From Alphaproteobacteria bacterium (GTDB taxonomy: Bacteria > Pseudomonadota > Alphaproteobacteria > Rhizobiales > Xanthobacteraceae), in assembly GCA_037200445.1 (NCBI GenBank), contig JBBCGH010000001.1, forward strand, positions 682,001-746,000: 64,000 bases of DNA, given 5' to 3'. How positions within the stretch are numbered: position 1 is the first letter of the stretch; each line of letters begins with the position of its first letter. The position numbers and the translations under genes were made by a program. The notes under the pieces were generated by a model. That model was not told where the DNA came from. It saw only the letters and a list, made by a program, of their open reading frames with translations, and searched no databases. Positions 1 to 7,774 of this stretch are shown here, piece after piece.

Positions 1-140
1 ACGTAAAATGTTCCATCGACGTTGAACACTGCCAGTTCGAGACCGGCCTCCTCGACTCTCAGGGCCGTGCCCGGCGCGACATCCGCCACGTTGCACAACT
101 CGATCTGCGTTCGCGATTGGTGCGCTGCGGTGTCAGTCAT
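1..140 (-). CDS. Rieske-type [2Fe-2S] ferredoxin, 5' part only
   Basis: A minus-strand reading frame starts at ATG 138-140 and runs off the left edge. The visible 46 residues begin MTDTAAHQSRTQIELC and continue to a VFNVDGTFYV stretch, which is the N-terminal pattern of NirD/BphA3-type Rieske ferredoxins (a DVxxG turn followed by AVFNVDG). The CxH and CxxH cluster ligands would lie outside the window, so iron-sulfur binding is inferred from family resemblance. It is divergent from the Rieske oxygenase at 232, which suggests it is the electron-transfer partner of that oxygenase, with the shared 91 bp acting as a divergent promoter region. Confidence 0.72.
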   Translation of the reverse strand, partial: MTDTAAHQSRTQIELCNVADVAPGTALRVEEAGLELAVFNVDGTFY

Positions 141-231
141 GCCGATTTCGAAGGGGTGAATTGATCCGACTCATGGCCTTCGGCCCGACCTTGTCCTCGA
201 CCCAAACCGGTCTTCTCGGATATGATGGCAC

Positions 232-1515
232 ATGCTGCGCCGTGAACAGAACGACCTCTTGACGCAAACCGGACCGGGCACACCGGGCGGCGCCCTGTTC
301 CGCAGCTACTGGCTTCCGGCGCTGCTTGCCGAAGAGCTGCCGGAGAATGAATGCCCGCCCGTGCGAGTCAAGCTGCTCTCGGAACGGCTGCTCGCGTTTC
401 GCGACACGCAAGGACGCTGTGGGCTGATCGACGAATTCTGCGCGCATCGCGGCGTGTCGTTATGGTTCGGCCGCAACGAAGAGAACGGGCTGCGCTGCCC
501 CTATCACGGGTGGAAATACGACGTCACTGGCCAGTGCGTCGAAGTACCGTCCGAGCCCACCGAAAGCGGTTACTGCAAGCGCATCAAGCTGAAGTCCTAT
601 CCGCTGATCGAGCGCGGCGGAATCCTATGGACCTACATGGGCGATCCGGCAAAGCAGCCGGCCTTGCCCGAGTACGAGGTCGCGCTTGTTCCGCCCGAAC
701 ACCGCTTCGTCGCGAAGCGCGTGCAGGAATGCAACTGGCTGCAGGCGCTCGAAGGCGGAATCGATTCAAGCCACGTGTCGTGGCTGCACCGCGGCGAGCT
801 CAACTCCGATCCGTTGTTCAAGGGCGCGCGCGGCAACCAGTACAATCTCAACGACGCGCGGCCGCTGTTCGAGGTGGTCGAGAGCGCGGGCGGCCTTTAT
901 ATCGGCGTGCGCCGCAACGCCGAGAACGGACATTATTACTGGCGCATCACGCCCTGGGTGATGCCGTCCTTTACGATGATCCCGCCGCGCGGCAATCATC
1001 CGGTGCACGGGCACTTCTGGATTCCGATCGACGATCACAATTGCTGGACCTGGAGCTTCGACTATCACGTCCAGCGCGCGCTCACCGAAGCCGAGGTCCA
1101 GGCGATGCGCGAGGGCAAGGGTATTTACGTGCAGTTCGTGCCCGGCACCTATCGCCCGCTCGCCAACAAGGACAACGATTATCTGATGGATCGCGCTGCC
1201 CAGAAGGCCGGCCGCACCTTCAGCGGCGTTGCCGGCATCGCGATGCAGGACGCCTCGCTGCAGGAAAGCATGGGTCCGATCGTCGACCGCACCAAGGAGA
1301 ACCTGGTTTCGACGGACAACGGAATCATCATGGCGCGCCACCGGATGTTGAAGGCCATCAAGGCGATGGAGCAGGGCGTCACGCCGCCGGGCGTTGAGAC
1401 GGCGCACCAGCGCGTGCGCTCGGCCGCGGTCGTTCTGCCGCCGGACCAGCCGTTCACCGATGGTGCGAAAGAGGCGTTGTCGGTTCGCGAGGGCGTCGCC
1501 CATGCGACCGTGTAG
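232..1515 (+). CDS. Rieske non-haem iron aromatic-ring oxygenase, alpha subunit (phthalate-dioxygenase type)
   Basis: This 427-residue protein is the catalytic subunit of a ring-hydroxylating or O-demethylating oxygenase. The Rieske cluster motif is complete: C70-x-H72 (FCAHRGV) and C89-x2-H92 (CPYHGW). The mononuclear iron site is visible as D178-x2-H181-x4-H186 in GGIDSSHVSWLHRGE. The N-terminus (MLRREQNDLLTQTGPGTPGG) resembles phthalate 4,5-dioxygenase and vanillate demethylase oxygenases, which use a short alpha subunit without a beta subunit. The next genes (163 residues unknown, then PdxA family) follow at 15 and 8 bp, so they probably form one operon. An aromatic carboxylate substrate is an inference from family and context. 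Confidence 0.9.
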   Translation: MLRREQNDLLTQTGPGTPGGALFRSYWLPALLAEELPENECPPVRVKLLSERLLAFRDTQGRCGLIDEFCAHRGVSLWFGRNEENGLRCPYHGWKYDVTGQCVEVPSEPTESGYCKRIKLKSYPLIERGGILWTYMGDPAKQPALPEYEVALVPPEHRFVAKRVQECNWLQALEGGIDSSHVSWLHRGELNSDPLFKGARGNQYNLNDARPLFEVVESAGGLYIGVRRNAENGHYYWRITPWVMPSFTMIPPRGNHPVHGHFWIPIDDHNCWTWSFDYHVQRALTEAEVQAMREGKGIYVQFVPGTYRPLANKDNDYLMDRAAQKAGRTFSGVAGIAMQDASLQESMGPIVDRTKENLVSTDNGIIMARHRMLKAIKAMEQGVTPPGVETAHQRVRSAAVVLPPDQPFTDGAKEALSVREGVAHATV

Positions 1516-1530
1516 CAAGGGACATACGCC

Positions 1531-2022
1531 GTGCTGAGTGAAAGCGCACGCGCAACGACCGCACAGGAAGCACACTTTCGCGTCGATTATCCGAATTCCT
1601 TGGCCCGCCGGATCAAGATCATCGCTCTCGACAAGCCGGCCGAACGCGTGGTGCGGCGGCTCGCAGGCGGTCAGTGGAATTCCGCGACCTTCATGACGGC
1701 GGTCAGGAACGGCGCGTCGGCGGGTGCCGATTGGCTGAGCGATCTCGCCGGCGAGGCGTTGAGCCTTCTCGATCAGATGAGCGTCGCCGACCATGTCGTA
1801 ACGGTGTCGACCGCGGGCGAAAGCGCCGAAGGCGCCGCGCTCATTGCCGAAGTCTGCAACGCGCGGCGCATCATGCTCACCGCGCTGGTCATTGACCCTG
1901 CCAACGTTCCCGAGCCGCAGCTGCTGCGCACGATGGCGCCGCTGCGCGCGCATGCCTCGATGCTCGTCGTCGCCAAGGGCGAAGAGTATGTCGAGGCGAT
2001 GCTGACCGCGCTGCGCGCCTGA
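1531..2022 (+). CDS. Unknown 163-residue protein in the Rieske oxygenase operon
   Basis: I do not recognise this family. The frame opens at GTG 1531, 15 bp after the oxygenase stop, and ends 8 bp before the PdxA-family gene, so translation is probably coupled. There is no signal peptide or membrane segment. The second half reads as alternating strands and helices (HVVTVSTAGESAEGAALIAE, then MLTALVIDP and SMLVVAKGEE), suggesting a small Rossmann-like or tubulin-like nucleotide-binding fold, but without a diagnostic motif. Position between an oxygenase and a putative dehydrogenase suggests an accessory role in the same aromatic pathway. Confidence 0.65.
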   Translation: MLSESARATTAQEAHFRVDYPNSLARRIKIIALDKPAERVVRRLAGGQWNSATFMTAVRNGASAGADWLSDLAGEALSLLDQMSVADHVVTVSTAGESAEGAALIAEVCNARRIMLTALVIDPANVPEPQLLRTMAPLRAHASMLVVAKGEEYVEAMLTALRA

Positions 2023-2030
2023 GGGTCATC

Positions 2031-3026
2031 GTGGGACACAAGCCGCTCATTGCCATACCGGTCGGCGACCCGGCGGGGATCGGCCCGGAGATCAGCCTGA
2101 AGGCGGCGCTCGATCCATCCGTACGCGAGATCGCGCGGCCAATCCTGGTAGGCGATCCGGGCGTGATCGATCGCCACGCGAAGGCTTGCGGCATATCGGC
2201 AGATTTTCTCGTTCTCGATGAGGTCAACGGCGCACACTGGCCGGCCGATCGCCTGCCCCTGCTTGCCGTCCGCTCGAACGAAGCAATTGACATTCCGTTC
2301 GGCAGCGCCAGCGCCGTAAGCGGCCGGCTCTCGCTTGCGGCCGCGCGCGCGGCGATCCATGCGGCGCTCGACAAGCGGGTCGATGCGGTGGTCGCCGCCC
2401 CGCAAAATCAGACCTCGATCGCGCTCGCCGGCATCGAATTCGATGGTTACCCATCTTTCGTCGCACGCGAGACGGGCCTCGCGCCGCACGACGTCTATCT
2501 GATGCTCTGCTTCGACGACGTGAAGATCGTGCATTGCACGCTGCATGTGAGCGTCAGCGAGGCCATCGCGCTGATCACGCGCGAGCGCATTGGTCATGTG
2601 ATCCGCGTTGCCGACCGCACGCTGCGCCGCCTCGGCACCGAAAACCCGAAGCTCCACGTGAGCGGGCTCAACCCGCACGCCGGCGAGGGCGGCCTGTTCG
2701 GACGGGAGGAAATCGAGATCATTACGCCCGCGATTCATGCCGCCGCAGCGGACGGTATCGATGTGTCAGGCCCGTTCGGTGCCGACACGATGTTCCACAA
2801 GAAGGGCGTCGATGCCTTCATCGTGATGCTGCACGATCAGGGTCACATCACCGCGAAGCTTCTGGCGCGCCGCGCAACCGCCGGGCTTGCGATCGGCAGC
2901 CCGATCCTTTTCTCCTCGGTCGCGCACGGCAGCGGTCATGACATCGTCGGAAAGGGTGTCGCGGATCCGACTGCGATGATCCAGGCGATCACGCGGTTGG
3001 CGCGAGCGAGTGCGCCAAACCCTTAG
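2031..3026 (+). CDS. PdxA-family dehydrogenase, possible cis-dihydrodiol dehydrogenase
   Basis: This 331-residue protein (GTG start at 2031) belongs to the PdxA family of metal- and NAD-dependent dehydrogenases. Family signatures are PVGDPAGIGPEI at the N-terminus, GLNPHAGEGGLFGREE in the middle, PFGADTMF, and the metal-binding MLHDQGH segment. The family includes 4-hydroxythreonine-4-phosphate dehydrogenase of pyridoxine synthesis, but also TphB, which dehydrogenates and decarboxylates the terephthalate dihydrodiol. The C-terminal motif AHGSGHDIVGKG departs from the DHGTALDIAG pattern of housekeeping PdxA. With a Rieske oxygenase upstream, a dihydrodiol dehydrogenase role is more likely than vitamin B6 synthesis, though this is inference. 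Confidence 0.85.
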   Translation: MGHKPLIAIPVGDPAGIGPEISLKAALDPSVREIARPILVGDPGVIDRHAKACGISADFLVLDEVNGAHWPADRLPLLAVRSNEAIDIPFGSASAVSGRLSLAAARAAIHAALDKRVDAVVAAPQNQTSIALAGIEFDGYPSFVARETGLAPHDVYLMLCFDDVKIVHCTLHVSVSEAIALITRERIGHVIRVADRTLRRLGTENPKLHVSGLNPHAGEGGLFGREEIEIITPAIHAAAADGIDVSGPFGADTMFHKKGVDAFIVMLHDQGHITAKLLARRATAGLAIGSPILFSSVAHGSGHDIVGKGVADPTAMIQAITRLARASAPNP

Positions 3027-3186
3027 CCACCTGATTTGCGATGGACGCGCTCGCTCGCCAAGATCGTCGCCTCCATATCGACAACCTCAAGCGGTTTGGT
3101 CATACTTCGCGACGCGTGGGAATTTGTGCAATGCCATCGACGGGACCGCTCGAAATTGACCCCGGAGCGGGGCAGGCGGTCGTATC

Positions 3187-3978
3187 TTGCTGACAAGCGC
3201 CTTTGATCCCGTCGCGCCGACGTTCGACGAACATAGAACCTTGCCGGCGGGCGTTCCCGAAAAGGTGCGCGCCGCGATCATGAGCGCGACCGATGCGCGA
3301 GATGCGCGATACCTCGATATCGGCGCCGGGAGCGGGCGCTTCGGGGCGGCATTCGCCGACGCGCGCGACGACTATGTCGGGCTCGACCTTTCGGCCGGCA
3401 TGCTCCAGGCGTTCCGGCAGCGCTCGGTAGGAGAGACAGGTGCTCCGCGCCTCGTACAAGCCGACGGCGCATCACTTCCCTTTCGCGATGCGACCTTCGA
3501 TGTCGTTCTGATGATGCATGTGTTCGGCGGTCTTGCCGACTGGCGCGCACTCGCTCACGAAGCCGCCCGTGTGCTCCGCCCGAACGGCGTCGTCGCGGTC
3601 GGGCGCACCATGCGGCCACCGGACGGGCTCGATGCGCGCATGAAGCGGCGCGCCAGGGACATTTTGTGCACGCTCGAGGCGGGAGCGGAACGCGTCAATC
3701 GTCGCGACGACGTCATGACGTGGTTCAACGATCGCGCAGCGGGTCGCGTCGAGCTCGTGGCGGCGCACTGGAACGCACAACGCACGCCGCGTGCCTTCAT
3801 CGCGCGCCATCGTGGCGGCGCACGCTTTTGCGCCCTGCCGGCTTCGGTGCAGGCGCAGGCCGTGCGCGAGCTGGCCGACTGGGCCGTCACGCAATTCGGT
3901 TCGCTCGATCATGCGTCGATCGAACCGCACGGGCTCGCGATCACGATTTTCAGCTTTTCGTCCGGAGGGGTCGCATGA
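3187..3978 (+). CDS. Class I SAM-dependent methyltransferase
   Basis: The 263-residue frame starts at TTG 3187; no good upstream ATG is present and an internal ATG at 3280 would remove the first conserved strand region. Motif I is clear (YLDIGAGSGRFG), followed by the acidic ribose-binding strand (DYVGLDLSAGML) and a motif II/III region (LPFRDATFDVVLMMHVFGGL). It looks like the Methyltransf_11 group that methylates small molecules. Its stop overlaps the start of the mosB-like gene (ATGA at 3975-3978), so it is translationally coupled to the molybdenum-storage genes. Its substrate is unknown; no connection of such an enzyme with MoSto is established. Confidence 0.8.
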   Translation: MLTSAFDPVAPTFDEHRTLPAGVPEKVRAAIMSATDARDARYLDIGAGSGRFGAAFADARDDYVGLDLSAGMLQAFRQRSVGETGAPRLVQADGASLPFRDATFDVVLMMHVFGGLADWRALAHEAARVLRPNGVVAVGRTMRPPDGLDARMKRRARDILCTLEAGAERVNRRDDVMTWFNDRAAGRVELVAAHWNAQRTPRAFIARHRGGARFCALPASVQAQAVRELADWAVTQFGSLDHASIEPHGLAITIFSFSSGGVA

Positions 3979-4820
3979 GCGAGCAGAATGCGATGTTGAC
4001 CGAACTCGGCAAGCGCCTCCTCTCGGGCTCGCTGAGCGACGCGTCGCTGGCGCAAGCTACCGAGGCGACGCCGAACGTCGCGATCCTGCCTTGGGCGAAC
4101 GTCGTAAAAATCGGCGGCCAGAGCATCATGGATCGCGGCCGCGCCGCCGTCAGCCCCCTGGTCGACGAGATCGTCGCGAACCTGCCGCGCCACAAGATGA
4201 TCCTCGGCACCGGTGCGGGCACGCGCGCGCGTCATGTCTACAGCCTTGCGATCGATCTCGGCCTGCCGGTCGGCGTGCTCACCGTGCTCGGCACCGCGGT
4301 CGCGTGGCAGAACGCGCAGATGCTGCATTACCTGATGGCGAAGCACGGCGTCGCATTCCTCGAGCCGGAGGGCTTCGCCTCGCTGCCGCACTACCTGATG
4401 GAGCGCGGCGCGGTGATCTGCCAGGGCATGCCGCCCTACAAGCTGTGGGAAGGAAACCCGATCCTCGGCCGCATCCCGCCGCAGCGCACCGATACCGGCT
4501 GCTTCCTGATCGCAGAGGTGTTCGGCGCGCGCAAGATGATCTACGTCAAGGACGAGGACGGGCTGTTCACCGCCGATCCCAAGAAGGACAAGAGCGCGAC
4601 GCACATTCGGCGCATCAGCGTGCAGGACCTGCTCAGGCGTGACCTGGACGATCTCGTGGTCGAGCGCGCGGTGCTCGAGCTGATGCTGCGCGGGCGCAAT
4701 ATCGGAGAGATCCAGTTCGTCAATGGACTGAAATCCGGGCAACTGACCGCTGCGCTCGACGGCGAGCCTGTCGGCACCGTCATCTACAACGCCGACATGG
4801 CCGGGGAGCACGCCGCATGA
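3975..4820 (+). CDS. mosB: Molybdenum storage protein subunit, MosB (beta)-like
   Basis: This 281-residue amino-acid-kinase-fold protein matches the beta subunit of Azotobacter MoSto, an ATP-driven hexameric cage that stores polyoxomolybdate clusters. Recognisable segments are VVKIGGQSIMDRGRAAV (nucleotide-binding loop), GTGAGTRARHVYS, GMPPYKLWEG, and IYVKDEDGLFTADPKKDKSA, all close to my memory of the Azotobacter beta sequence. The start at 3975 has GGAGGGG just upstream and overlaps the methyltransferase stop; the gene ends with another ATGA overlap into the mosA-like gene. No nitrogenase gene is in the window. UMP kinase or another amino-acid kinase is less likely, because of the MoSto-specific segments and the tandem arrangement. 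Confidence 0.85.
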   Translation: MSEQNAMLTELGKRLLSGSLSDASLAQATEATPNVAILPWANVVKIGGQSIMDRGRAAVSPLVDEIVANLPRHKMILGTGAGTRARHVYSLAIDLGLPVGVLTVLGTAVAWQNAQMLHYLMAKHGVAFLEPEGFASLPHYLMERGAVICQGMPPYKLWEGNPILGRIPPQRTDTGCFLIAEVFGARKMIYVKDEDGLFTADPKKDKSATHIRRISVQDLLRRDLDDLVVERAVLELMLRGRNIGEIQFVNGLKSGQLTAALDGEPVGTVIYNADMAGEHAA

Positions 4821-5635
4821 ATGACGTTTCGTACGACGCCCAGCATGTGGTCTCGCGGCTGATGCGCGAGTCGCTGGTGGACAAGCAGGTGATCGCCGGT
4901 ACCGAGGCGCCGGTGCGCGCGATCCTGCCGAAGCTCAACGTGATCCAGATCGGCGGGCTCTCGATCATGGACCGCGGCCACACCGCGCTGTTACCGCTGC
5001 TCGACGAGATCGTCGCCAATCAGAACGAGCACACGCAGGTTGTCGGCGTCGGCCCTGGCGTGCGCGCACGCCATATTCTTTCGGTCGGGCTGGATCTTGG
5101 ACTGCCTACCGGTGCGCTCGCGACGCTCGCGGCCAAGTCCTCCGCGCAGAACGCCTACATGGTGTCTTGCCTGCTCGCGAACCACGGTTTCGTCTATCTC
5201 GAGGCGCCGTTCATCGTGCAGCTTCTACCCGCGATGCTCGCGGCGGCGCGCGGCGCGGTGTTCAACGGCATCCCGCCCTACGATCTGTGGGAGCATCCGC
5301 CCGCGGTCGGCAAAATTCCGCCGCACGGCAGCGATGCCGGCTCCTATCTGGTTGGCGAGGTATTCGGCGCGCGGTCGGTTATCCTGCTGAAGGATGTCGA
5401 CGGTGTGTACGACGCCGATCCGAAGCGGGAGAAGGGCGCCAAACTCATCCCCGAGATCGCCGCGGTGGATTTACAGCGCATGAATCTGGCCACGCTGCCG
5501 ATCGAGCCGGTCGTGCTCGACCTATTGACGCGGGCCAGGCTCGCAAAGAGCGTGCGCATTGTGAACGGTCTCGTAGCGGGGAACCTGACGCGCGCGCTCG
5601 CTGGCGAGCCGGTGGGAACTCTGATCCATGCCTGA
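4817..5635 (+). CDS. mosA: Molybdenum storage protein subunit, MosA (alpha)-like
   Basis: This 272-residue paralogue of the preceding protein resembles the alpha subunit of MoSto. Diagnostic stretches are VIQIGGLSIMDRGHTALLPL, GVRARHILSVGLDLGLPTG (nearly the alpha-subunit sequence), GIPPYDLWEH and LLKDVDGVYDADPKREKGAK. Together with the MosB-like protein it should form an alpha3beta3 cage with ATP-dependent molybdate loading. It starts in an ATGA overlap with mosB and is the last gene of the three-gene unit; 114 bp follow before the tyrosinase gene, with no convincing terminator visible, so read-through is possible. Confidence 0.85.
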   Translation: MNDVSYDAQHVVSRLMRESLVDKQVIAGTEAPVRAILPKLNVIQIGGLSIMDRGHTALLPLLDEIVANQNEHTQVVGVGPGVRARHILSVGLDLGLPTGALATLAAKSSAQNAYMVSCLLANHGFVYLEAPFIVQLLPAMLAAARGAVFNGIPPYDLWEHPPAVGKIPPHGSDAGSYLVGEVFGARSVILLKDVDGVYDADPKREKGAKLIPEIAAVDLQRMNLATLPIEPVVLDLLTRARLAKSVRIVNGLVAGNLTRALAGEPVGTLIHA

Positions 5636-5749
5636 TGCGGCAAGCCTGCTTGACAGCATGGTGGCGGGGGCGCCACACTGCTTCTACCACAGATAGCAGA
5701 CGCGACTGCTGCGAAGCTCACTCACTGACAACAGCGAGGCGGAAGCTCC

Positions 5750-7756
5750 ATGTCGAACGGTGAGCCGCAAGCCGCGACGCCATCGCGCCACGAGCGCTTC
5801 CGCCAGATCATGGAAACCGCCGCCGGGACCGCGCAAGCGGACTACCAGGGCCACGGCAGGTTCTGGAACCTGCCGCTGGCGGAGCTGCGCGATCTCAAGC
5901 TCTACGGCATCATGATGATGCGGCCGGCGGGGGGCGCATCGTCCGCACCCGCTCCCGCGCCCGCCGACACGTCCTGCTGCCATGCGCCGGCGTCACCCGC
6001 GCCGGCGGGTGGTGGCGGCAACGGCGATACCGCCGGGCTGGCGCGCGGGCTGCGCGGCCAATATCCGTTCGACGGGACGCAGTTTCCGCCGCTGCCCTGG
6101 GGCGGCGCCCGCGTGCCCGAAACCGATATCCGTTTCATCGCGCAGTGGATCGGCGCCGGTTGCCCGGCGGCGGACGAGGAGGCCAAGTCCCTCACGCATG
6201 TCATGTCGGGCAGCGAGCGCACGGCGCTCGCGCTTGGGCATGCGCCGCATGTCGCATTCACGGGCCCGACCAACCTGCTGGCTGAAGAAGCCGGACGCGT
6301 AAAGACACGCAAGGACGTCGAGCACATGCCGCCCGACGACCTGAAGCGGCTGCGCAAGGCGATTGCGCAAATGAAATCGCTCGATGCCTATTACCAGGAC
6401 GAGCGCAGCTTCGCGTTCTGGGGGCGCGTGCACGCGAACCAATGCCAGCACGGCTGGGAGGAGTTCCTCACCTGGCACCGCGTCTATCTGTACTTTTTCG
6501 AAAAGCAGCTCCAGGACATCGACCGGACGGTGACGCTCCCGTACTGGAATTGGGCGGCCGACACGCAGAACGTCCAGGCCTCGATGCAGGACATGGGCAA
6601 CGCGACCAATGACAACGGCTATGTCCCGCCTGCCTATCAGTGCTGGATCGACGAAGACGGGCTGCGCAAACTCACCGATGGCGGCAAGGTCCCGGGCCCG
6701 GTGCTCAATGGTCTGCGCGGCAAGCTGGAGCAACCTTTCTCCTCCGGCGCGCGGCTGTTCAAGGCCGCAGGCATCAATTTCGGCGAGGACCCCGCGAGCG
6801 ATGCGGCAATCATCGCGGTGCTCGGCGAGATCAATCCGCTGTGGCACTGGCGGCGCTGGCCCGGCGGCAACAAGAGCCTGATCTTCGAGGCCTATCCGTC
6901 GCAGGCCAATGTCGACAACATCCTCAAGATCCCGAACTTCTTCGCCTTCGGCAGCGGCCCGATGGACCATCAGTTCTTCGGGGCGCTGGAGAACATTCAT
7001 AACCTGCTGCACAACTTCTCCGGCGGCGCGAGCCCCTATCCGGTCGGCCCGAACAACGAATTTTCGACCGGCGACATGGTCGACCCCGGGCGCACCGCGT
7101 TCGATCCGATCTTCTGGGGACATCACAGCAACGTGGACCGCCTCTGGGCGGAATGGCAGCGGACCAATCCCGGACGCGGGCCCGACAATCCGGATGCGGT
7201 CCTGCCGCCCTGGAATTTCACCGTCGCCGACACCTATTCCATCAGCGCGCTCGGCTACGAATACGCGAAGGCGACACACGTGTTCCCCACCGAGAGCGGG
7301 ATGCCGCTGCAGCGTTTCCGCTCCGCCGACACGCCGATCCATCCCAAGGTGCTGAGCGACCACAGCCGCGCCGAGATCCGCATGCAGGCGATCCAGTATG
7401 TGCCGCGGCCGGGTTTTTACGTTCGCGCGTTCTTCAACACGCCCGACGCAAGCGTCGACACGCCAACGCGCGGCAATCCGAACTATGTCGGCCAGATGAA
7501 CATGTTCACCGGCCTTTGCATCGGGGGGCCCGGGCACTGCGACGTGCCGTCCGGGCCGAACGACCGGTTCGACCTGCGCCCCCGCCATCACAAGACGCCC
7601 TCGAGCTTCCATTTCGACGCGACCGACTCGGTTCGCGCCCTGGCCGAGCAGGGCGTGACCGCGCTGCAGGTCAATCTCGTGGCGTTGAATCTGGACGGCT
7701 CGCCGGCAGGCGACGCGCTCAAGCTCGACGCCGTCAAGCTCATGTTCTTCGATTGA
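5750..7756 (+). CDS. Tyrosinase-family type-3 copper oxidase
   Basis: This 668-residue protein carries a binuclear type-3 copper centre. The CuA helix includes H228, H234 and H243 (QHGWEEFLTWHRVYLYFFE, with the characteristic nine-residue H-to-WHR spacing). The CuB set is H417 and H421 (IHNLLHNFSGG) plus H458/H459 in DPIFWGHHSNVDRLW. Such enzymes oxidise phenols or o-diphenols to quinones. There is no signal peptide. The first 150 residues are an extra region with a Pro/Ala/Gly-rich segment and a FPPLPWGGARVPETDIRFIA stretch recalling the C-terminal part of planctomycete-type cytochrome c domains, but no CxxCH. It begins the same-strand oxidase block; the LodA-like gene starts 18 bp downstream. 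Confidence 0.9.
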   Translation: MSNGEPQAATPSRHERFRQIMETAAGTAQADYQGHGRFWNLPLAELRDLKLYGIMMMRPAGGASSAPAPAPADTSCCHAPASPAPAGGGGNGDTAGLARGLRGQYPFDGTQFPPLPWGGARVPETDIRFIAQWIGAGCPAADEEAKSLTHVMSGSERTALALGHAPHVAFTGPTNLLAEEAGRVKTRKDVEHMPPDDLKRLRKAIAQMKSLDAYYQDERSFAFWGRVHANQCQHGWEEFLTWHRVYLYFFEKQLQDIDRTVTLPYWNWAADTQNVQASMQDMGNATNDNGYVPPAYQCWIDEDGLRKLTDGGKVPGPVLNGLRGKLEQPFSSGARLFKAAGINFGEDPASDAAIIAVLGEINPLWHWRRWPGGNKSLIFEAYPSQANVDNILKIPNFFAFGSGPMDHQFFGALENIHNLLHNFSGGASPYPVGPNNEFSTGDMVDPGRTAFDPIFWGHHSNVDRLWAEWQRTNPGRGPDNPDAVLPPWNFTVADTYSISALGYEYAKATHVFPTESGMPLQRFRSADTPIHPKVLSDHSRAEIRMQAIQYVPRPGFYVRAFFNTPDASVDTPTRGNPNYVGQMNMFTGLCIGGPGHCDVPSGPNDRFDLRPRHHKTPSSFHFDATDSVRALAEQGVTALQVNLVALNLDGSPAGDALKLDAVKLMFFD

Positions 7757-7774
7757 CAGTGCCCGAGGGGAATC

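Noticed and set aside
5650-5690. TTGACA before the tyrosinase gene as a sigma-70 promoter
   Set aside because: No acceptable -10 hexamer is found at 16-18 bp; not listed as a promoter.
5960-5990. Possible haem-binding motif SCCH in the tyrosinase N-terminus
   Set aside because: Covalent haem c needs CxxCH; the spacing here is wrong.
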